A stretch of DNA of 64,000 nt from Nyssa sinensis (lineage: Eukaryota > Streptophyta > Magnoliopsida > Cornales > Nyssaceae): the NCBI GenBank assembly GCA_008638375.1, contig VIRR01000470.1, positions 186,001 through 250,000 of the forward strand, written 5' to 3'. Each line of letters begins with the position of its first letter. The stretch's first letter is position 1. Shown here in pieces: positions 1-11,614 of the stretch. Position numbers and translations under genes: made by a program. The notes under the pieces are model-generated. The model was not told where the DNA came from and ran no database searches. It saw only the letters and a program-made list of their open reading frames with translations.

Positions 1-292
1 AATAATAAAATAATATTTCTTAAAAAGTTAGAATTCTCAAATGAGTCTTTTATTTTGGAACAGGGGGAGTATAAAATCATTTTCTTTCCTTTCTCTTCTT
101 TATCATTCTCAAACAAGATGAAAGGATTATATTAATTTTTCATCTCCTTTCTTTTCATTAATTATCCAAACATAAAGGATGGATTACCTTCTCCTCTCCT
201 CTCTTTTCCTTTCTCTTATAACTAATACTCTGTTTTCCTTTTCTTTCTCACCTACTTATCCAAATGAACTGATAAGAAGTAATTTAGTGATT
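1..292. other. Unannotated left edge
   Basis: Pyrimidine-rich low-complexity DNA (TTTCTCTT blocks) up to the start of the duplicated segment. No gene is seen. Confidence 0.5.
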
Positions 293-3128
293 AGATGAAA
301 GGTGATTCATTGAAAAAGTGATTCTTGTCCCTCTCTCTTCTCTATCCTGCCCGCATGAACTCCTTTGTTTCTTTTTTCTTTTCTCTCTCTTCTCTCTTCT
401 CTCGGAGAGTCTGACATTCTGTTTCTCTTTCTTGGTCTCCTATCTCCTGCCCGCTTGCACCCCTCTTTTTGGCCTTTTTCCTTTTCTCCTTCTCCTTCGG
501 TAGTCCTTTCCTATCCCCTTCCCAGCCAAAATTTGTGATAATGAAAACTTGAAGGCTTGACCCTTATATTTATGTAACAACTTTCTTGGCAACTTACAGA
601 TAGAAAGTGCCACAAGTATAATTGGGGGGAAAGATGGGATGCTAAATTTGTACGAGATAATGCAAATTTCAAGTGCATGTACAATATGAAACATAATTCT
701 CGACGGATTGGTTAGTATGGTCTTTCGCTACGTGTTGCTTTGGCGAAGGCTTGGATGTTGTCGTCAGTTCCGCCACCGCCTTCATCACCAATGGTTGCGT
801 CTACCATTTCGGCCAAAGCCTCTAGTAGACCTTCCTAATAGTTAGATGGATAGTTTTTAGTAAAGTATTATTGTATATTTATACGTGACTTATCATATGA
901 TCGTTAAAATTATTAAAACAGACCATCTAATATTTTTTCCTCCAATAATTATCCTGTAAATCAGAACTTAGGTCCTTTGTTGGACAGATTATCTAATAAA
1001 CTCGTGGTACATTATTACGTGCCAATAAATTTTCTAACTTTTTGATGAATTATGAAAATTATTTTTTTCATGAATTTAAGAAAAAATAGTGTTTGACTTC
1101 GAATCAGATATTCTATATATGTATCATAATTTTAATGGGTTATCTATACATTTACAAATATATTATGTGATTATTTAATTTTAATAAAAAAATTTAAATA
1201 AATCTAAAATATATATGTACATTACATATATGATATATTATAATTAAGACACGTATTCAAACAGGAGGAAATTGATCAAAACAAATTTAGACCTAAGTAT
1301 TGTTTTTTAAGAAATTTGAAAGATTTGTAAAATATCATCAGAAAATAAGGTGGCATGACAATCGCCCTTAGCTGGTGGAAAGTGTGATGGTGCTACACCA
1401 AATTCAAATGTTGATGCAAAATAAGGAGGAAAACATGTTATTGGACTGGTCTACGGTCTACAAAACATGACCAATAATTTACATGTTAAATGTTTTAGAA
1501 AAAGTGGGCCAAATAAGGAATCGTCTAAAATTGGGCCAAGCCCACAAAGCCCAGTGAAGTGGGCTCAATTTTGGACAGCGGCTTTTATCATGAAGGCAAT
1601 ACAAATAAGGGAAAATTATATGAATATCTCATCTGATTTATCCAATTTTACTTTAACTTCCCTATAATTTAAAAGTGAACAAAAACTTTTCTGTGGTTTT
1701 GAAAATTGAACAAACACACTCCAATTCCAAGGGAATATGCTTGTCAATTTCAAAATTACAGGGGATGTATTTGTTCACTTTTAAAATATAGGAAATTAAC
1801 TAAAAATTTGATAAATCACAGGGGGTATCCGTATTATTTTTCCTACAAAACATTATGCTAATCAGCTTATTGAGCCTGAAAATACATGGCCACTTGTGTT
1901 GTCTTCGATCTAATTAAAACATGTTGCAATCCAAACTTAAATGAAGCCCATGGTTGCTCAAAGGCATGGAGAAAATCCTTCAACACTTCTAGATGGAAGA
2001 AATTATTCTCGACTCTCTACTTTGGGTGATCAAGATAAAGTTAAAGAGCTCCATCTACTGGAACATAGATTGGGCTTCACCTCTCTTTTGGTACAATTGT
2101 GTGCCCTTGATTCTACAATTAGGGATTCTATATAAAGCATCTTCGTTCATGGAAATGATGTGCACAAAACATTTTCCCAACCAACAAAGATGATTGAAGA
2201 TCTGATTATGGCCCAAATGTTGACTCTAGCTGCAATGTTAAGAATGATGGGGGTACTAAAAGAGCTTTCTATTATTCCTTCCCTCTTCATTCTTTAGAAG
2301 TGTATGATTTACAACAAAAAAAAAGCTCAAAAATTTTATATTATATCGACGGTGGCTGTTGAATAGTCCTACAGAATCAGTGGTTGTCTTAAGTTAGAAC
2401 TTTCGAGGGCTTGCAACAGTCGTGTTGTTCGTTCTCTTCACAAATTTGTGAAGATAGAAGTTCTTCTTATAGTGTTTCTTGTTGAGACGAAATTGACAAT
2501 AAAATGAATTGAAGAATTGAAATTTAGATTAGGGTATGGGAATGGTCTTGTGGTTGATCCTTATGAAAGGTATAGTAGTCAAAAAATTACTAGCACCAAG
2601 ATTAACTTGCAATAAAGAAAAAGAATAAATAATATGTATTTTGTGAATAAAAATTACTGTATAACTCTAAGCATACCCGGTTCCTTTATTTCTAAGGTTG
2701 AGTCTTTGGTTTTAGTAGTTTTCTTGTTGCAATGGAATTCCTTACTTACTAGAGAAGTTGAAGATTAGATGTTAATTCTCTCAATTGGGATTGGATCCCT
2801 TTCCTAATTAGACTTCTTTCCCTTTTGCAATAACCAGTGTGGTAACTAAGATTGGGGGTATATGTGTCGCTCCCATAGTGGTAGGGTATATCTTTATCAC
2901 ATTTGTTAGCCCCTTGCCCCCTTTTCACTTCTTGAGTCTTGCCCATTGGCTAACAGGGCCAAGAAATAGTAATACCAAACTGAACAAAAATATCTTGAGT
3001 TTGAAAAAAGTTGCTTTGATCTTTCTTAGCATTGCCACTGAACCGATTTTGTCAAGGGAACCAACCTAAGCTCTTTAGAAGAGTTGATGAATTGGTTTCT
3101 TTGGAAGAGTTATAATAATTTCGTTGGA
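293..3128 (+). repeat. Direct duplication, copy A (2.8 kb)
   Basis: Collinear with 12977-15943, an offset of about 12.7 kb. Shared blocks include CCTGCCCGCATGAACTCC, the frame MTNNLHVKCFRKSGPNKESS (1467 onward, the first 41 aa identical between copies), DGRNYSR.STLGDQDKVKEL, and the end GAAGAGTTGATGAA. No intact gene is recognised in it; short frames are not conserved proteins known to me. It carries a foldback MITE at 1609-1843 in the same place as copy B. Confidence 0.9.
1609..1843. mobile_element. Foldback MITE, Mutator-like, in copy A
   Basis: A 235-bp element whose two halves are imperfect inverted repeats: ggaaaattatatgaatatct on the left pairs with the reverse of gggtatccgtattatttttc on the right, and inner blocks (aatttaaaagtgaacaaaa / ttgttcacttttaaaat) also pair. 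Flanks tacaaataag and tacaaaacat could be a decayed 9-bp duplication, as in Mutator-like MITEs. Confidence 0.7.
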
Positions 3129-3255
3129 GGAGGTGTTTTTATAATAATCTTTTAAAAATCAATTGTGTGGATTAAATACATGATTTTCTTTTTAATAAAT
3201 ACCCATTCATACAACACATATAACAGCGAACACAAGCCTATAACTCTGATACCAA

Positions 3256-3706
3256 TGTACACTCAATGCACATAGCATGTATACGGGTTAAGTCATACCT
3301 GACTGCGAAAGACACCCGTAAATCGTATATTGCTTGTTGTTATGAGTCAAACGTTAAATTCTGGCTTTCGTGTATATTCCCAAATTTCGCAAAGTTACGT
3401 AGAGTTGGCTACTAGAGTTACCCCTTCAATCTTCACGTTCCAAACCCATCAGAAAAGAAAAACTAGAGAGAGTGTGTATACTATATCTCACAACCACATT
3501 ACGCAGACCACATATCTGCATATTTATTTTAGCTACATATAAAATTTTGTTAGAATTCAAATACTAATCTCTATCAACACATGATAGAGACGTATTTGAA
3601 TTAGGATATGAACTTTTTCTATCAACCACTTAAATGGGTCAAGGCCCATTCCCTAGTGGGCAGATCTTATTCACATATGGATTGATCCAAAACCCAAAAA
3701 TTAACA
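3256..3706 (-). mobile_element. Probable copia-type LTR with primer-binding site
   Basis: On the minus strand the unit runs TGTTAATTTTTGGG to GTGTACA (451 bp) and is followed after two bases by TGGTATCAGAG (3254-3244), the usual initiator-Met tRNA primer-binding site of plant copia elements. No gag-pol follows; only about 110 bp remain before the duplicated segment. No second LTR was found. Confidence 0.5.
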
Positions 3707-3949
3707 GTAGCTTATACAAGCATAAAGTGACCAGTGATACTATCATCCATCAATTCACATTAAAATTAAATGTCATAAGTTCAAATTAAAACTTACATAA
3801 TGTAGCAATAAGTTACATAATTAAGAAAGTGACAACAATATTAAAAAGTCAACACCCAATACACCACATTTTCCATCTTCCATAATAAAATGTCACACAC
3901 AAAAATGATTGCATTACAATGCAATACAACTATAGGTCATCTTTATACC

Positions 3950-5480
3950 ATTGCCTCCAAAGATTTTGTTGCATTAGTTATCTTCATCCTAAACATTTAA
4001 AAGTAAATGACATTATAAAATCATCATCATTAGTATCTAAAATAAATATATTTTAAAAAATTATTACCTGAGTATAACGTGAAAAATAATGTGGAATTTG
4101 AGTTTCTAATATATTATTGGATGTTCCCTATAAACAAAGAAAAAATAAAATGCTCTACAAATTCAGTGCAACTTATCGTCTTACAAGCCACATGTTGAAA
4201 GAGATTATTTGTACTTTCACTCCTTTGAATTGATCTTATGTTAGTAGAAAAGGTGTCACGACTGAGGCAAGGCACCGCTTATGACGGATCTCATATAACT
4301 TCTTAAGCCATGAATTCCCTACAACATCCCATGCCTCACTCATATCATTCCATGTAGTCTCAAACTCTAATTCAGTTTCACATCCTTTTAACAACTTACT
4401 CAATTTCTCCTTAAACCCTGGATGTGAAAAGAAATTAGATGTGTGAAGGAACATTTTTTGAAATATGTCATGTATTAGGAAATACGCTATGTATAGCATT
4501 TGTCATTGCACTATCTTGATAAGTGAAAATAGTGATTGGTGCCTTATTTCCTATTGCCTCCAAGAATCTTTCAAACAACCACACAAAAGAAAGAATTGTC
4601 TTATCTGATAAAAAAAGTACAACCAAAAAGTACATTTTTCCGATAATAGTTTACTCCAACAAATGGAGCAAAAATCATGCATGTTGTACTTGTTTGTCCG
4701 ATAGGTGGTATCAAATGTGACAACATCTCCAAAACATTGATAGTCTAATTTGGATACACCATCTCTCCAAAAAAAAAAAAAATTAGTCAAACAATTTTGT
4801 TCATCTAGCTGCAGTGAATAAAAGAACATTAAATTTTCGGCTTGCTTATGCTTAAAATGATTCGTGATACTCTGCGCATTCCCTAGTTCAATTGATTTCA
4901 ACATTTGTGATTATATATAATTGTGACAATTTTGTTCTGTGAGCCTAACATTTTTGTAATACACCGACTTCTTTAGCCGAGTACGTGTATACCTTAGTTG
5001 CTCTTATACCATCTTTAGTCATAGAAGTAATGACTCCTGCGCTAGTATCCGTAACTCGTCGCCCAAACCTTAACAAATGCATTTGCCCCGGTTTTGCTAA
5101 CAGATAGTTATGTTCAACAATGATCTTTTGAATTTTTCACACATCTTTGTTTATTCTAAACACAACTTGAGCATTACAACCGGTTCTAGGTAAGAGTCGA
5201 TAAATATGTTTGTGTTTAAAATAAGATGCGTCTTCTTTAATTTCTGCACATAAACACAAAAAGTAACATTGTCACAATTTGCCAGTACTTTCATTGCATT
5301 GTATTTTACCTTTTGTAACACTAAAACCTTTGTTTATAGCATAATTATTGTACATATTGAAGGCTTCTTTTTCACTGTATGCCCACATCCAAACTTTTAA
5401 ATCAAATTCATCATTTTTCCCATGCATAAAATAAAGTCTTATCATTATCAACTGAATTCATCTCGTCATTACTATCTGCA
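3950..5480 (-). pseudogene. FAR1-related (MULE-derived) transposase pseudogene
   Basis: Minus-strand reading gives a FAR1 DNA-binding domain (EKEAFNMYNNYAINKGFSVT at 5370-5310, then KGKIQCNESTGK and NAQVVFRINKDV) and a MULE transposase core (4904-4551; KLDYQCFGDVVTFDTTYRTN and FFYSLQLDEQ). A C-terminal stretch follows at 4499-4236 (FETTWNDMSEAWDVV). Stops (for example after INKDV and around 4940) and frameshifts break it. FAR1/FHY3-family proteins are transposase-derived transcription factors; this copy is dead. Confidence 0.85.
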
Positions 5481-5571
5481 TCAATTGCTATTAATGAAAT
5501 ATTTCAGTTGGTATTTAACAAAATTTCAATTGTGACATGTTTAACACAACACGCAAGTATATTTTTCCTAC

Positions 5572-5574
<3 letters not shown>

Positions 5575-5622
<48 letters not shown>
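5575..5622. repeat. (TA)n microsatellite
   Basis: An uninterrupted TA alternation of about 48 bp. Confidence 0.95.
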
Positions 5623-5625
<3 letters not shown>

Positions 5626-6599
5626 CATGATTATTGGTGAATATATATACAAAATAAAGAATATATTATGTAACAGATAGGGAAAAAATATCTATTTTAT
5701 ATCAAGCAAATTTAAAAATATGTTACTCTGAAGTTGGTTGAAAGTCAGATATTAGCTTTAAATAAAAATAAATAAAAAAAATTATACAAGCATGGACATT
5801 ATGAAAAAATTATAAAATTTTTAAAAAAGCAATAATGCATCATAATTATTTCACTGTATTAACAAAACAAATACTTACCGTTTACAATTTCTTTGACTCG
5901 GTGAGTTTCTATTGAAAATTTTGATTAAGTCCTCTCTCACAAAATGTCTCAACCTGGAGAGTTCCATTAGATAAGACCAAAAAAAAAAAAGGCTCTTTTG
6001 TTTAAAAAATATTAAAAATATAGCATTTATTGATTTTAATTAGAAAGTTTAATTGACTTGGTCAGAATATTTAATGGCATTTTTATAATCTCATTTATTT
6101 GAGGAGTAATTCCTCCCTTAAGCATTTTTGCTGTGTAAGTTAAAGCTGCCAAATGTCAGGTAGACCAAAAGTATTGGTTGGGTTTACAAAATAAAATTGC
6201 TGAGGTGGTGAACTGGCTCACCCAAAAATTTCTCCAAGCTATAGACATGCAATTAAATCTTCACAACGTAATTAATTCATACACTAGAAGTATATATACA
6301 ATGAAGAAAAATATTAAGGTTAGTCACAAAAGTTAAATCTTCACAACCTAATTAAATCGTATACTAGAAGTACATGTATGACATGCCTGTGTGATACACG
6401 CACATCAATTATGTCACAAAGATTCAATCTTCTTCACAATTGATATTAACAGCACTCTACAATGAAATAAATCACAAACACAAAACTCAGTATGAAAGTT
6501 ATGTTCAACAGTTGCATATATAAATGTGTTACAGATTCGTGCTCAGAGCAGTAACAACCATAACACTAGCAGTGAAAAGTATTGAAAATAGTAAAGGAG
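5623..6599. other. Intergenic AT-rich DNA
   Basis: No conserved frame. A doublet of ttaaatcttcacaac(g/c)taatt(a) near 6254 and 6335 suggests a small local duplication. Confidence 0.45.
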
Positions 6600-6666
6600 C
6601 TAGCATCCATAGATTATACAGAACTCATTGTCCTTTTTGTAACTCTCATCAAGCTGAGTCTTCCAT

Positions 6667-6704
6667 TTACCAAAACAACTTGAGTCCATTTCCAAGGTTG
6701 ACAA
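6667..6704 (-). CDS. Possible last exon of the membrane-protein gene
   Basis: A TTTGTAG acceptor precedes a short phase-compatible stretch giving FVNLGNGLKLFW then TAA at 6667-6669. If the 6951-6952 donor is used this would end the protein. It is weak and rests on splice signals only. Confidence 0.25.
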
Positions 6705-6952
6705 CTACAAACCACACAAGGAAATGTAGTCATTAAAAATTCAACATTTAAAGGTAAGCCCACATAGGCAAGTATTGATCAGTGTATAAATTGTAACTTC
6801 AAAGAATTTTTAGAATTTTCTTTTGATCAACAAATTAATTTATTCTACTCTTTTCATCAACTAAATGAAATATGCAGAAGAAAAAAAAAAGAGTAAATGA
6901 AATGTGATAACTATGTGGAGAAAAAGAAAAAGTAATTAAAAGGAACACTTAC

Positions 6953-7734
6953 AGCATAGGAAGCAGGATGCAATAATGGGAAAACTTATCCCGAATATAA
7001 TTGCACCAATTGCAACCTTGAAAAGCAAATTCAGTTGGTGGCCTTCAAAGTTAGAAATCTCAAGTATCTCTGATGCCACTTTTTGCAACGTCGCAATGCG
7101 GCTGTTTAATGAACCAATTGCATTCTGAACTCCATGAGTTTCAATGCCTGTCCTGGTTTCAGAAAGCACCATCATTTGAGTATTTGGATTTTTTGTGTTA
7201 TACAACTTATGGTCGCTGTTGAGCAGCTCAATTTTAACTTTCAGATATACGACATCATTCTGTAACTCAATTTGCCTTCGCTGAAGATCCTGAACCAGTT
7301 GATTCGTTCTCTTAGTCTTCCCAAAAGCCACTGTAAAAACAACCATGACACTGGAGAAGAATAAAACTAGCATCAAAATTGAGACCCAAATGCCAGTGTA
7401 GGGGTACTTCAGTTGGAGAAATATAGAGCCCATGCCGTGAATCAACATGAGCACTTGCATGTTGTTTCCCAATATGTCCATTGCTTTATCCATCCTTTCC
7501 TCAAGCCCAAGTTTTTCTGTATGCATACTATCCATCCTTCTCTCAAGTGACTCAAGTGTGCCTGATAGTTCCTGAGCGCGCCTTGCATTCAGTAGTTCCT
7601 GAGCGCGCCTTGCATTCAATAGTTCCTGAGCGCGATTTGCATTCAAGACCATGGCTGAAACAATATAAAATTCAACTAATTTAAATATAAGACACCAAAT
7701 GACAAAGAGACAAAAAGTGTCTCTCAGACTCACC
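6953..7734 (-). CDS. Unrecognised two-helix membrane protein, two exons (partial gene)
   Basis: The upstream exon ends at 7734 (PAKEKGGEPKSNTGEDEET, donor CTG|GTGAGT). A 79-bp intron (7655-7733) ends TTGTTTCAG, and the next exon runs from 7654 to a GTAAGT donor at 6951-6952 (or reads on to TAA at 6936-6938). Joined in phase this gives EETAMVLNANRAQELL and so on. Domains in order: three 9-residue repeats (NANRAQELL, NARRAQELL, NARRAQELS), an amphipathic coil, a transmembrane helix (GIWVSILMLVLFFSSVMVVF, about 7392-7322), a second coil (LVQDLQRRQIELQNDVVYLK), and a C-terminal transmembrane helix (VAIGAIIFGISFPIIASCFL, about 7010-6950). I do not recognise the family. The 287-aa open frame starting MLSLPRRK includes intron sequence, so its first apparent hydrophobic stretch is probably not protein. 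Confidence 0.65.
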
Positions 7735-8519
7735 AGTTTCCTCATCCTCCCCAGTGTTGCTCTTAGGCTCACCCCCTTTCTCCTTGGCAGGGAAAGCATC
7801 TACCACTATACCCGGAAAAACAGAGGCAAAAAGGAATAGTTATATAATTTTAAAGTGCTTAAAAATATCATTTAGTTTACATGTTAAATCAAGAATTAAA
7901 AATGTTGAAATTTTCCTTTTGAGTTGAACTTTTAAAAGTACATATAAATGCTATTAAACTCTATAGGCATGCATGCACAAAATACATCAAACATGGTACT
8001 ATAAATATTAAGCGCACTTCCAAAGAATCAGGTTGGAATTTTTTTTTTTTTTTGGACAATTGCAAAGGGTTTAAGACTTCAGTGACAAGGAATCTGACTA
8101 CCTCTAATACCAAGAATTGATGACCAACTTTTAAACCTCCAAAAGAAGTTGGCAACCCTATATGACATATTTCACCTACACCAAGCTAGAAAATGTTCGT
8201 AGCATTTATGAAAATCCAGAACTTTGGCTCATAGAGAAACATACACACAAGTATCAACGATTTTATACTAAATGGTTAACCCTAAATAGGGAAACCATTG
8301 TTCACATAACATCAGAGGTTTTTTTTTTTTGCTCCTAGCATAATTTTAATTTTATAGAATATCACCTTAGTATGAGCAAAATTCTTCTCTTCTGAATCAT
8401 TTTCTAGTGACATTATGATGTATGCAATTTTGTATACAAGAAAAAAAAAACATATACACACGGCTGAACACACACAAACAGTTAGAAACATATGCACAAG
8501 CTGATGACATCAAATATTT

Positions 8520-8670
8520 CGTTTGAGTGGTACCATTCTTGATGCCTGTAAAAATGAGATGCTGCGTAAAGAGCCCCAGGGAGATACTTGAACAAGGCGA
8601 AAGCGGTGCCAGGTCCCATATTGTCGATAGACCTAATCAAAGTCTTTGTTGTAGCTGACAAAGTCGATTT
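8520..8670 (-). CDS. Candidate exon upstream of the membrane-protein exons
   Basis: One minus-strand frame reads coherently as TLSATTKTLIRSIDNMGPGT then AFALFKYLPGALYAASHFYR and HQEWYHSNE, with a CTTTGTCAG acceptor possible near 8658. I could not find a donor that joins it in phase to 7734 onward, so membership in that gene is a guess from strand and spacing. Confidence 0.35.
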
Positions 8671-8758
8671 TGAGTTATGACTTCACAATATTTGATATTT
8701 TTTTCACCCTGCAATAAAGTTGAACAGTAACAAATTTATATAATTAAAGGTAACATAC

Positions 8759-8908
8759 AAATTCAGATACTTGATAATTAGAAGCATCAGGCCTTTTTTC
8801 CTTCAAGGGCATAGAATTATCACATTCACATGGTCTTGCTTTTTTAAATGATATGAGCTGCACAACAGGAGGTACCCTCCCATGCTCATAAACCCCACTA
8901 ATTCCCAT
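8759..8908 (-). CDS. Candidate first coding exon (50 aa)
   Basis: ATG at 8908 opens MGISGVYEHGRVPPVVQLIS, continues FKKARPCECDNSMPLKEKRP and ends at QVSEF|GTATGT. The donor is good and composition looks coding. An acceptor TTATTGCAG at 8709 follows, but the next exon in that phase stops at 8637-8639, giving only a 70-odd residue product. It may be the start of the membrane-protein gene with an unresolved junction, or a decayed gene. Confidence 0.4.
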
Positions 8909-8986
8909 GTTCCTCTAAGAGAACTTAAATTCGGCACCTTTTGTAACGGCGAGGGTAGGAGATATAACGAAAGATAGATACCACCT

Positions 8987-9340
8987 ATGAAGCACGGACA
9001 TTCTATTTTAGTTCATGTGTCCGTGTTGGATATGTGTTGGACATCGATACTCCTGGACATTTTCTGGACACATGTCCAAACATTTGAATCATAAACGTTA
9101 ATGATTAAATGAATTTTTTTTTTATTTAATGGCTTTGTTATTTTAATATCTTAATAATATTTTTAAAAATTTGGGTGTTTTTATACCAATTTTAATTATA
9201 TGATCATATAAAAATATAAAAAAATTATATATATTCAGTGTCTCTGACTTGTCTATGTCATACTTTTTTGAGAAATAATGTGTCTACGTGTTCGTATCGT
9301 ATCCGTGTCCCGTGTCCATATCCGTATTCGTGCTTCTTAG
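8987..9340 (+). mobile_element. MITE (354 bp) with target duplication
   Basis: Ends atgaagcacggac and gtgcttcttag form a short imperfect inverted repeat. The flanks taccacct (8979-8986) and taccacat (9343-9350) are a near-perfect 8-bp duplication, hAT-like. The interior is AT-rich with GTGTCC/ATCCGT motifs at the ends. Related copies lie at 9725-10058, 51845-52330 and 57610-57983. Confidence 0.7.
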
Positions 9341-9724
9341 GATACCACATTCTCTACTCTTTAGATGGTCCTTCATGTAAATTAATCTTTCCAAAAATTT
9401 ATATACAGATTTTAAATAAACAACCCAGAGAGGAAGCACTCCTCAGTCCTCAAGTCCCACACAAGGGGAAAACACCATCATTCAAGACATAACATCTTGG
9501 TGCCTTATCAACAATTTCCCATGAAGTTTCAATTTATAAGGGCTAGTCAGTCCACTATAAAATTCTTTTAAGAATGGAATATATTAACAAATTTGAATCT
9601 CGGCTATTACTATTATTTTGACATGTACTAAGCATGGCCTCAACTCGCATAGCTAAATATTGGCTACCTAGCATCAAAATTCAATTAATGGTGTGTGTTC
9701 TTGTCACAATAATCTCTAAAATCT

Positions 9725-10058
9725 AAGAACCACGAATACGGATACGAGATACGGATACGAGACGACATGACATAAATACGCTATTTCTAAAAAAAGTAGG
9801 ACACGAATACGTCAGGGACACATTGAATTAAAATTAACCATATAATAAAAACCTAGTGTTATTTTAATTAAAATTGGCATAAAAATACACAAATTATAAA
9901 AAATTATTAAGACATTAAAATAACAAAGTCATTAAATAAAAATTAAAGAACTTCTTCATTTAATCATCAACATTTATAATTCAAGTGTCCGACACGTATC
10001 CAAAAAGTGTCTAGCACGGACACGTGAATGAAAATAAAGTGTCTATGCTTCATAGTCT
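9725..10058 (-). mobile_element. MITE copy, inverted relative to 8987-9340
   Basis: Reverse-oriented relative of the preceding element (ctaagaaccacgaatacgga on the left, tctatgcttcatag on the right). The duplication is not clear. The two copies face each other 385 bp apart. Confidence 0.65.
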
Positions 10059-10686
10059 TGAATCATCGGATTTAAAATCCAATGATTTGTTAACACTCTT
10101 TTGTCATCTTAAACTTAGAATTTCAATATTAAATCTGTAATTCTCTCTTTCAATCTTTAAAATTTCCCTCTTTAATTTTGACAATATTTTGTAATATATG
10201 GGCTGAAATTATAGAATGTTTAAACTCAACTCATTAGCCAACTTTGATTTTAGAGATTTTGGGTTACATATGAGATTACATTGTGTTAAAATAATCTTTT
10301 GCAAAAATTTATAGGATAAAAAACAACACTAATAGTAAAATCTTAATATGCTAATAGTTACTACAAGCGTAGAATTTAATTTGGTAAATCAGAAAGTCTA
10401 ATCTAACCATTTTCTTATTATATTTGCCCAACCAGTCAATCATTTTTTTCTTTTTTTTTTGGTTGAGGGAGCTCCCAGCATTTAATTAGGATAAGTTATT
10501 AGGTTGAAAACAGTTAATATTAATCTTATAAATTCATCCTCTCATTTAATTAATAGTTTCACTAAAGTTCTATTGAGTATTGGTAGAAATTGGTTGAAAA
10601 ATAATTAAACCAGTCTAATAAATATAAATATTAATTGATGAATGCTTATAGCAATGCTCAAAGTAACAAATGCTTAAGTTCAGTAA
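10059..10686. other. Intergenic DNA without recognised features
   Basis: AT-rich, with no frame above 60 codons of note and no inverted repeat seen. Confidence 0.45.
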
Positions 10687-11561
10687 GCAATCATAGCGCA
10701 AGTAACTAAGTAACAAAACAAGCGGTTCTCCTGTGTGCCCAATTTTCAAAAACATCATGAGTTTGTATATGCTATTCGGACTAGCTCTAGTGGATAAAGA
10801 GCCGGTCTACCCTACAAATAAAATTTTCTATTGGTCTTTCCAATTAAATAGGGTTTACACATTGATAGGCTGATTTTTGCGAGTAACTCCAACAGGTCTT
10901 CTTAAACTAATCTAGGCATTCAATCTAATTCAATGTGTCCATGTTATTACTCAAAAAATAATAAAGTGGAAAGCCAAATACACACCTGAGCAATCATAAC
11001 GCAAGTAACAAGAGGTTCTCCTATATGCCTAACTTTCAAAACATCCTAAGTTTGCATGTGCTAATAGGACTAGCTCTAGTGGATAAGGAGCCGGTCTACC
11101 TTACAAATAAAATTTTCTACTAGTCTTTCCAATTAAATAGGGTTTACACATTAATAAGTTGGTTTTTGTGAGTAACTCCAACAGGTCTTCTTAAACTAAT
11201 CTAGTCATTCAATCTAATTTAATGTGTTCATGTTATTACTCAAAAAATAATATCGTGGAAAGCCAAAGACACACTTGAGCAATCATAATGCAAGTAACAA
11301 GAGGTTCTCCTATATGCCTAACTTTCAAAACATCCTAAGTTTGCATATGCTAATAGGACTAGCTCTAGTGGATAAGGAGCCGGTCTACCTTACAAATAAA
11401 ATTTTCTACTGGTCTTTCCAATTAAATAGGGTTTCCACATTGATAGGTTAATTTTTGCGAGTAACTCCAACAGATCTTCTTAAACTAATCTAGTCATCCA
11501 ATCTAATTCAATGTGTCCATGTTATTACTCAAAAAATAACATTACGGAAAGCCAAAGACAC
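10687..11561. repeat. Tandem repeat, three units of 289-303 bp
   Basis: The landmark gcaatcata starts at 10687, 10990 and 11279. Each unit contains gactagctctagtggataa and aggtcttcttaaactaatct (third unit agatcttc). Later units are closer to each other than to the first. No gene is seen. It is followed by a poly-C/poly-A run. Confidence 0.9.
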
Positions 11562-11564
11562 CGT

Positions 11565-11614
11565 GCCCCCCCCCCAAAAAAAAAAAAAAAAAAAACAAAA
11601 AACAAAAACAAAAA
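11565..11614. repeat. Poly-C / poly-A low-complexity run
   Basis: C10 followed by a long A run with CAAAAA interruptions. Confidence 0.9.

Noticed and set aside
7655..7799. N-terminal hydrophobic stretch (FCLFVIWCLIFKLVEFYIV) of the 287-aa frame as a signal anchor
   Set aside because: Consensus donor GTGAGT at 7732-7733 and acceptor TTGTTTCAG at 7655 bracket it, and removing it joins two coherent coding stretches in phase. It is better explained as intron.
10687..11561. CRISPR array
   Set aside because: Units of about 300 bp are whole tandem duplications, not short repeats with unique spacers, and the genome is a plant's.
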